Made by a program: the position numbers and the translations under genes. From positions 1 to 28,141 of the forward strand of contig CAMBXJ010000004.1 in assembly GCA_945871455.1 (NCBI GenBank): 28,141 nt of DNA. Reading direction: 5' to 3'. This document shows positions 23,395 through 28,141 of the stretch, piece by piece (position 1 is the first letter of the stretch; every line of letters starts with the position of its first letter). The notes beneath the pieces were generated by a model. The model did not search any database. It had not been told where the DNA came from and saw nothing but the letters and a program-made list of their open reading frames with translations. Origin of the DNA: Asaia bogorensis. GTDB taxonomy: Bacteria; Pseudomonadota; Alphaproteobacteria; Acetobacterales; Acetobacteraceae.

Positions 23395-24540
23395 TCAACC
23401 CCTCCGCATGATGGCGATGGACCCGTCGCCCATGTCGCCATAGCCCGTGACCAGGCCGATCCGCGCGTTCGGCACCTGTGCCGCGGCTTCCCCACGCAAC
23501 TGACGGGCGAGTTCGACGATGTGGTTCATGCCGGCCATGTGGGCCTGAGACAGCAGCCCGCCATGGGTGTTGACCGGCAGACGGCCGTTCAGGCCCAGCG
23601 CGCCGTTCTCGATGAAGGAGCCGCCCTCGCCCTTCTTGCAGAAGCCCATGTCTTCAAGCTGGCACATGACGATATAGGTGAAGCAATCGTAGATCTCGGC
23701 GACGTTGATGTCGCTGTGGGTGACGCCCGCCATGCCGAAGGCCTTGGGTGCGGCCTTGGCCAGGCCCAGGGTAGTCAGGTCCGGCCGCTGGGTGATGGCG
23801 GATGGCGAGTCGGGGTGTCCTTCCGCGACGCCCATCACGATGACCGGGGTCTTGGCCATGTCCTTGGCGCGATCGGCCGCACTGACCACGATCGCGCAGC
23901 CGCCATCGCTCTCCAGCGAGCAATCCAGCAGGCGCAGCGGGTCGGAGATCATGCGCGAGGACTGATGATCCTCGATGGTGATCGGATTCTTCATCGTGGC
24001 ATTGGGGTTCAGCGAGGCGTGATAGCGGGTGGTCACCGCGATTTCCGCGAGCTGGCTGGACTTGGTGCCGTACTGCTCCATGTGCCGACGCGCCATGACG
24101 GCGTAGAGCTGGGACGGGGCGATGGCGCCCGACGGCATCTCGAACTCCCCGATCGTGCGGAACTGCGGCATCTGTTGAACGCGGGTGCCGATGCGTCCGC
24201 CGGAATAGCCGGTGCGACCCAGCGAGATCAGCACGTGCTTGCAGATGCCGGCATCGATGACCGCGAGCGCGCACTGGATGGACGCAACGGCGGACGCGCC
24301 GCCCATCGGCGTGGTGGCCGAGAACCGCAAATCCGCGATGCCGAAATTGGTGATGAAGTCCTCGGCGACGGCGCCATGGCCATAGGGGATCAGGCCGTCG
24401 ATATCGGTGGGCTTCAGGCCGGCGTCGCGGATGGCATTCAGCGATGCCTCCAATTGCAGCGACAGGGGCGTGCGGTCGGTCCCGCGCATGTATTTGGTCT
24501 CGCCAACGCCGGTGATGGCGCCTGTCTCGTGCAGGGACAT
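23395..24540 (-). CDS. Thiolase-like protein lacking the nucleophilic cysteine
   Basis: 381-residue thiolase-fold protein. Family blocks are present: AITGVGETKYMRG (8-20), LEASLNAIRDAGLKPTDIDG (30-49), NVAEIYDCFTY (279-289), NTHGGLLSQAHMAG (324-337) with the thiolase His326, and GYGDMGDGSIAIMRR at the C-terminus. Where true thiolases have the acyl-accepting Cys (CASG-like turn) this protein reads TPMGGASAVASI (77-88), so there is no nucleophile, and the second catalytic Cys near the end is also absent (GYGDMG). With a DUF35 partner two bases downstream, this fits Ltp2-like retro-aldolases or other acyl-CoA enzymes rather than acetyl-CoA acetyltransferase. AAGGAGGAACC precedes the ATG at 24540; longer frames upstream are not coding-like. 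Divergent from the amidohydrolase at 24767. Confidence 0.9.
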   Translation of the reverse strand: MSLHETGAITGVGETKYMRGTDRTPLSLQLEASLNAIRDAGLKPTDIDGLIPYGHGAVAEDFITNFGIADLRFSATTPMGGASAVASIQCALAVIDAGICKHVLISLGRTGYSGGRIGTRVQQMPQFRTIGEFEMPSGAIAPSQLYAVMARRHMEQYGTKSSQLAEIAVTTRYHASLNPNATMKNPITIEDHQSSRMISDPLRLLDCSLESDGGCAIVVSAADRAKDMAKTPVIVMGVAEGHPDSPSAITQRPDLTTLGLAKAAPKAFGMAGVTHSDINVAEIYDCFTYIVMCQLEDMGFCKKGEGGSFIENGALGLNGRLPVNTHGGLLSQAHMAGMNHIVELARQLRGEAAAQVPNARIGLVTGYGDMGDGSIAIMRRG

Positions 24541-24766
24541 CCTGGTTCCTCCTTGATGGTTGCCCGACTCTAGGCCGGTTGGCGGAGATTGGGAAGAACA
24601 GCGGCCCCGGCGCGATGGCATGGTAGCGCTACCCGTTCTTTTTACGCAATGACACCCTGTCGGTCGGGCGTGCTTGACTCGACGGATCGCTTGATCTAGC
24701 GGTTGAAGAACCAAGAGTCGCATCACCTGCCGTTCCCTTTGGCTACCCCAGTTGGGAGGAAAGAGC
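24541..24766. promoter_or_regulatory. Divergent promoter region, thiolase-like vs amidohydrolase
   Basis: 226 bases between divergent starts, so both promoters must lie here. On the plus strand TTGACT (24674-24679) is a good -35, but the hexamer at 17 bases (TAGCGG) is poor. No clear palindromic operator was found. Confidence 0.3.
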
Positions 24767-26242
24767 ATGAGCGCCCACGGAAACGCCTCGCCGGCCGAAA
24801 TCAAGTCTCGACTTAAACATCCAGTGATCGATGGCGATGGTCACTGGGTCGAATACGACCCCGTCTTTGCTGAACGCATGCGAAAGGTCGGCGGCGACAA
24901 GGCCGCGGACGGATATCTGGCGTCCATGCGGTCCACCCGCGACGCCCTGGCCATGACCGTCGCCGAACGCAAGCGCCGGCGCATCGCCCAGCCGGGATTC
25001 TGGAGCCGGCAGACCGAGAACACGCTCGATCGTGCCACCGCGATGATGCCGCGCATGTTGTATGAGCGGTTGGACGAGATCGGCACCGATTTCGCCATCA
25101 TCTACCCGACCGCCGGCCTGCGGCTGCCGCGCATCAATGATGACGAAACGAGACGGGCGGTCATTCGCGCCTACAATATCGTTTCGGCGGATTACTTCCG
25201 GGACCTGAGCGACCGCATGACCCCGGCCGCGATCATCCCGATGCACAACCCGGAAGAGGCCGTCGCCGAACTGGAGTTCACGACCAAGCAGCTCGGCACC
25301 AAGGCCGGCATGTTCGGCAGCAACATGTTCCGCAAGGTACCGTCGGTCAACTACGACAATCCGGACACTTCTCGTCTGGCCGTTTGGTACGACCCGATCG
25401 GTATCGACAGCGACTACGACTACGACCCGGTCTGGGCGAAATGCCAGGAACTCGGCATCGCGCCGACCTTCCATAGCACGGGCAGCAACCAGGGCCTGCG
25501 CAACTCGCCAACCAATTTCGTTTACAACCATATCGGCCATTTCGCGGCGGCCGGGCATGCGACGGCGAAGGCGATCTTCCTGGGCGGCGTAACGCGTCGG
25601 TTCCCAGCCCTGCGCTGGGCCTTCCTGGAAGGCGGCGTCGGCTGGGCGGCACAATTGTTCGGCGACCTGATGGAACATTGGGAACGTCGCAACCGCGGTG
25701 CCCTGGAGCATATGGATCCGAACAAGCTCGACCGGACCCTGCTCATGAGCCTGGTGGAAAAGCACGGCTATGCCGACATCCTCGCGGCGCTGAAGGAACG
25801 GGATGGCTGGCCGGATCCGGAGCAGGCGCATCTGACCGGTGGGGTCGCCGATCTCGACGATTTCTCCGCCTGCAAGATCACCCGCAAGCAGGACTGGATC
25901 GACCTGTATGCGACGCCGTTCTATTTCGGGTGCGAGGCGGACGACCGCGGCAACGCGCTCGCCTTCGGGAAGACGAACCCGATGGGGGCGAAGTTGAACG
26001 CGATCTACAGTTCCGACATCGGGCATTTCGACGTGATCGACATGCGCGATCCGCTGCCGGAAGCGTATGAACTGGTGGAGGACGGGTTCTTTACCGAGGA
26101 CAACTTCCGCGACTTCACCTTCGCCAACGCGGTGCATCTGTGGGGCACCCAGAACCCGCGCTTCTTCGAAGGCACCGTGGTGGCGAAAGCCGCCGCCGAG
26201 GAACTGGCACGCGGCAACCAGATCCGTCAGGCGGCGGAGTAA
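24767..26242 (+). CDS. Amidohydrolase-2 family metal-dependent hydrolase/decarboxylase
   Basis: 491-residue TIM-barrel protein of the amidohydrolase-2 group. The first metal site is IDGDGHW (21-27), a DxDxH variant of the HxH motif. Further blocks: YERLDEIGTDFAIIYPTAGL (99-118), AIIPMHNPEEAVAELE (155-170), PTFHSTGS with His236, YNHIGHFA (253-260), RFPALRWAFLEGGVGW (278-293) and the C-terminal YSSDIGHFDV with the metal-binding Asp. This group includes decarboxylases such as ACMSD-type enzymes and various hydrolases; the substrate here is unknown. The ATG at 24767 follows GGGAGGAAAGAGC; a TTG at 24752 is less likely. The divergent thiolase-like/DUF35 pair suggests a role in breakdown of an aromatic or steroid-like compound. 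A strong terminator follows. Confidence 0.88.
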   Translation: MSAHGNASPAEIKSRLKHPVIDGDGHWVEYDPVFAERMRKVGGDKAADGYLASMRSTRDALAMTVAERKRRRIAQPGFWSRQTENTLDRATAMMPRMLYERLDEIGTDFAIIYPTAGLRLPRINDDETRRAVIRAYNIVSADYFRDLSDRMTPAAIIPMHNPEEAVAELEFTTKQLGTKAGMFGSNMFRKVPSVNYDNPDTSRLAVWYDPIGIDSDYDYDPVWAKCQELGIAPTFHSTGSNQGLRNSPTNFVYNHIGHFAAAGHATAKAIFLGGVTRRFPALRWAFLEGGVGWAAQLFGDLMEHWERRNRGALEHMDPNKLDRTLLMSLVEKHGYADILAALKERDGWPDPEQAHLTGGVADLDDFSACKITRKQDWIDLYATPFYFGCEADDRGNALAFGKTNPMGAKLNAIYSSDIGHFDVIDMRDPLPEAYELVEDGFFTEDNFRDFTFANAVHLWGTQNPRFFEGTVVAKAAAEELARGNQIRQAAE

Positions 26243-26314
26243 GCAGCGGCGACCAAGGGTGCGACGGTCGGGTCAGGCGGGGTTTCGGCAAGTCTCCGTC
26301 TGACCTGGATAACG

Positions 26315-26359
26315 AACCGGCCGGTTTGGACCCACGTCCGACCGGCCGGTTTTGGTTTT
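26315..26359 (+). terminator. Rho-independent terminator after the amidohydrolase gene
   Basis: A long stem is formed by AACCGGCCGG...GGAC (26315-26331) and GTCC...CCGGCCGGTT (26336-26352) around a four-base loop, with a small internal mismatch. It is followed by a T-rich run, TTTTGGTTTT (26350-26359). It lies 72 bases after the stop and fits an intrinsic terminator on the plus strand. Confidence 0.8.
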
Positions 26360-26402
26360 CGTAGGCCCATTCCAATGCCCCTGACCCACGCACCGCCCCT
26401 CC

Positions 26403-26431
26403 TCATTGCTGAGCTTGAGCCGGCAATGACG
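26403..26431. repeat. REP-like palindrome sharing CGTCATTGCCGG
   Basis: TCATTGC (26403-26409) pairs with GCAATGA (26423-26429) around a GC-rich loop, and CCGGCAATGACG (26420-26431) is the reverse complement of the 12-mer at 22893-22904. It lies between the amidohydrolase terminator and the convergent DUF3501 gene. Confidence 0.5.
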
Positions 26432-26448
26432 ATAAGGGCGGTTGACTA

Positions 26449-27039
26449 TCAGCCAAAATCCCCGGTCAGTTCCGCGCGCACGGCTTCCGGCAGGATCGTC
26501 ATGTGGCCATAATCGGCGTGGTTGAAGCCAAGCAGCACTTCCGCGTCGGGACTGGAAAACGCCGCGATCTGGTCTGCGGTGAACGCGAAATGCACGAACT
26601 GCACGGATGACGCCTTGCCATCTTCGCGCGTGCGATCCTGGTCGGCTTCGGCCTGGCCCTTGATGGTCTCGCCACCGACGCGGATGAAGGCGGTGTTCTC
26701 GATGCCGCCCAACCGGTCGAGGATGCGTTTGCGCCGGATCGGATCGTCGATCTCGATCATGAAGGTCGCGGTCAGTTCGGATCCATTCGGGATCAGCGGA
26801 TTATAGGCATCCAGCTCTCCAGGGATCTGCTCGGCGCCGCCTTTTTCGATATAGACCATCTCTTGCACTTGCAGCCACATCGTGTCCCAGCATTCGAAAT
26901 AGAACGTGACATGGGGGCCGATTTCGACGCGGCGGTTGCGCTTGCGGGCACCGATCTTGCGGCGCCATTCGGTGCGGTTTCGGGCGTATTCGACGGCCGG
27001 CAGAATGTCGGCCTCGGTCATGGCACGTTTGCTGGACAT
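26449..27039 (-). CDS. DUF3501 family protein
   Basis: 196-residue protein of the DUF3501 family. The recognisable core is ADILPAVEYARNRTEWRRKI (10-29), RRVEIGPHVTFYFECWDTMW (36-55), QVQEMVYIEKG (58-68), NPLIPNGSELTATFMIEI (about 80-97), FVHFAF and FNHADYGHM near the end. It is soluble, with no signal peptide. Family members are known to sit beside CCG-type Fe-S proteins and rubrerythrin, pointing to an oxidative-stress or redox role, but no reaction is established. The start at 27039 follows GGAGG nine bases upstream. It is 19 bases downstream of the Fe-S protein gene, so the two form an operon. Confidence 0.9.
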   Translation of the reverse strand: MSSKRAMTEADILPAVEYARNRTEWRRKIGARKRNRRVEIGPHVTFYFECWDTMWLQVQEMVYIEKGGAEQIPGELDAYNPLIPNGSELTATFMIEIDDPIRRKRILDRLGGIENTAFIRVGGETIKGQAEADQDRTREDGKASSVQFVHFAFTADQIAAFSSPDAEVLLGFNHADYGHMTILPEAVRAELTGDFG

Positions 27040-27058
27040 GATGGTGTGCCTCCGCTGG

Positions 27059-28141
27059 TTATGGGGAAATGCCATACGCACGCGCCACAAGCTGGATCGG
27101 ATGGGTGACCAGTTGCGGTTTCGGCGCGTCCGTGCCGAGTTTCTCGATGCCCTGCACGATGTGAACGCCGGCGAGGGGGCATTCCGACATTACGAAACCG
27201 GCGCCGTTCTGGGCCGCCTGGCGCGCCACCGGGCGGCCGGTCTTGATGGCGGTGTCGAAATGTTCCTTCTTGAAGCCCCAGGACCCGCCATGGCCGGAGC
27301 AGCGTTCGATTACTTTCACATCGGCCTTGGGTAGCAGCCGCAGCATTTCGGCGGCCTTCTGGCCCATGTTCTGCGCACGGGCGTGACACGCCATGTGCAC
27401 GGTCATGGTGCCCTCGATCGGTTCCATGCCCGGAGCCAGGCCTTCCTTGCGGGCGATATCGACGATGTATTCGGCGACATCGAAGGTGGCGCGAGACAGC
27501 GTGATGACGTCGGGATCTTCCGGCAGGATCAGCGGCCACTCGGATTTCAGCATCAACGCGCAGGACGGCACCAGGGCGATGATGTCGTAGCCCTTGGTAA
27601 TCCAGTCCTTCATCTCGGTCGCGACCTTGCGGGCGTTCTTTGCGACGTCCTCGATCCGACCCTGTTCCAGCAGCGGCATGCCGCAGCAGCTTGGGTGCAC
27701 GACGATCGATTCGACGCCATTGCGCGCTAGCACCGATCGCAGGGCGACCCCGACTTCCGGCGTGTTGTAGTTCACGAAACACGTCGCGTACAGCACGACC
27801 TTGCGGCCAAACGCAGGGGCATCCCGGTTCAGCACCGGCGTTTCCGCGGCTAAATTCTGAAAGCTCTGGCCGGCGTATTTCGGCAGTTCGGCATCCGGAT
27901 GCAGGCCGGCGACGGACCGCACGATCGGCCCGATCGTCGTATTGCCACGCGTGGTCGCCCAGTTGGCGATCGGTGCGACCAAGCCGGCCAGCACGCCGTT
28001 GCGATCGGTTTCCGCCAATTGCTTGTCGGGGAACGACACCTGGCCTTGGCGCGCTTCCATCGCCCGATGCCGCAGCATCAGGTGGGGAAAATCCAGATTG
28101 AAAGAATGCGGCGGAACATAGGGGCACTTCGTCATGTAGCA
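27059..28141 (-). CDS. CCG-domain Fe-S protein (heterodisulfide reductase/GlpC-like), 5' end off window
   Basis: At least 360 residues; the gene continues beyond the right edge. The visible N-terminus, CYMTKCPYVPPHSFNLDFPH, is the end of a 4Fe-4S ferredoxin-type cluster in this family (usually CxxCGxCxxxCP), so the ATG at 28135 is an internal codon and not a start. Further on, VLYATCFVNYNTPEVG, HPSCCGMPLLEQG (first CCG-type motif), VPSCALML, VHMACHARAQNMG and RCSGHGGSWGF (modified second CCG motif) mark two cysteine-rich domains that bind a special Fe-S cluster or substrate, as in HdrB/GlpC/GlcF. The last part contains SECPLAG. It probably transfers electrons with an unseen upstream partner, commonly rubrerythrin. 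DUF3501 follows after 19 bases. Confidence 0.9.
   Translation of the reverse strand, partial: CYMTKCPYVPPHSFNLDFPHLMLRHRAMEARQGQVSFPDKQLAETDRNGVLAGLVAPIANWATTRGNTTIGPIVRSVAGLHPDAELPKYAGQSFQNLAAETPVLNRDAPAFGRKVVLYATCFVNYNTPEVGVALRSVLARNGVESIVVHPSCCGMPLLEQGRIEDVAKNARKVATEMKDWITKGYDIIALVPSCALMLKSEWPLILPEDPDVITLSRATFDVAEYIVDIARKEGLAPGMEPIEGTMTVHMACHARAQNMGQKAAEMLRLLPKADVKVIERCSGHGGSWGFKKEHFDTAIKTGRPVARQAAQNGAGFVMSECPLAGVHIVQGIEKLGTDAPKPQLVTHPIQLVARAYGISP

Noticed and set aside
24743..26137. 464-codon minus-strand frame opposite the amidohydrolase
   Set aside because: His/Arg/Val-rich shadow; the plus-strand frame has the complete metal-binding motifs and a terminator.

Overview
This window is high-GC, gene-dense DNA in which nearly every real gene produces long antisense shadow frames. 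The gene families fit an alphaproteobacterium, most likely Rhodospirillales/Acetobacteraceae. They include a ComEC with a degenerate C-terminus, DUF3501 next to a CCG-type Fe-S protein, a thiolase-like/DUF35 pair, and many Tat- or Sec-exported binding proteins. That placement is inferred from gene content only. There is no rRNA, tRNA, CRISPR array or intact insertion sequence.

Left part (1-8.6 kb, all minus strand): a GC-rich inverted repeat at the edge; a persulfide dioxygenase-rhodanese fusion; a ComEC-type DNA uptake channel; a Uma2-family nuclease; a translationally coupled sseA-metC pair; a small four-helix membrane protein; and an MFS transporter of the aromatic-acid:H+ symporter type. 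Three of these genes handle reduced sulfur (persulfide oxidation, mercaptopyruvate sulfur transfer, cystathionine/cysteine C-S cleavage).

Central part (8.7-20.9 kb): this is the unusual region. A three-gene secreted module occurs twice, in mirror orientation. Each copy encodes a four-cysteine exported beta-type protein, an exported protein fusing a PstS-like domain to an OmpA-like domain, and a Tat-exported PstS-like protein. The minus copy spans 12311 to 8738 and the plus copy 16930 to 20853. Between them lie a third, divergent PstS-OmpA protein preceded by a small overlapping ORF, a membrane-anchored Pro/Ala-rich protein with a repeat-like C-terminus, and two long relatively AT-rich intergenic stretches. 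No PstC, PstA, PstB or PhoU is present, so this does not look like a normal phosphate ABC transporter. It looks like a periplasmic or cell-wall-associated capture or sensing system whose ligand is unknown. All three OmpA domains lack the canonical diaminopimelate-binding Asp, and both stand-alone PstS-like proteins have changes at positions that bind phosphate in E. coli PstS.

Right part (21.1-28.1 kb): a truncated LivK-like binding-protein remnant; an exported LTXXQ/Spy-like protein; a lipocalin-like protein; a DUF35 plus cysteine-less thiolase-like pair that resembles steroid side-chain aldolases more than true thiolases; a divergent amidohydrolase-2 family metal hydrolase with a good rho-independent terminator; and a DUF3501/CCG Fe-S pair whose upstream gene runs off the window end.
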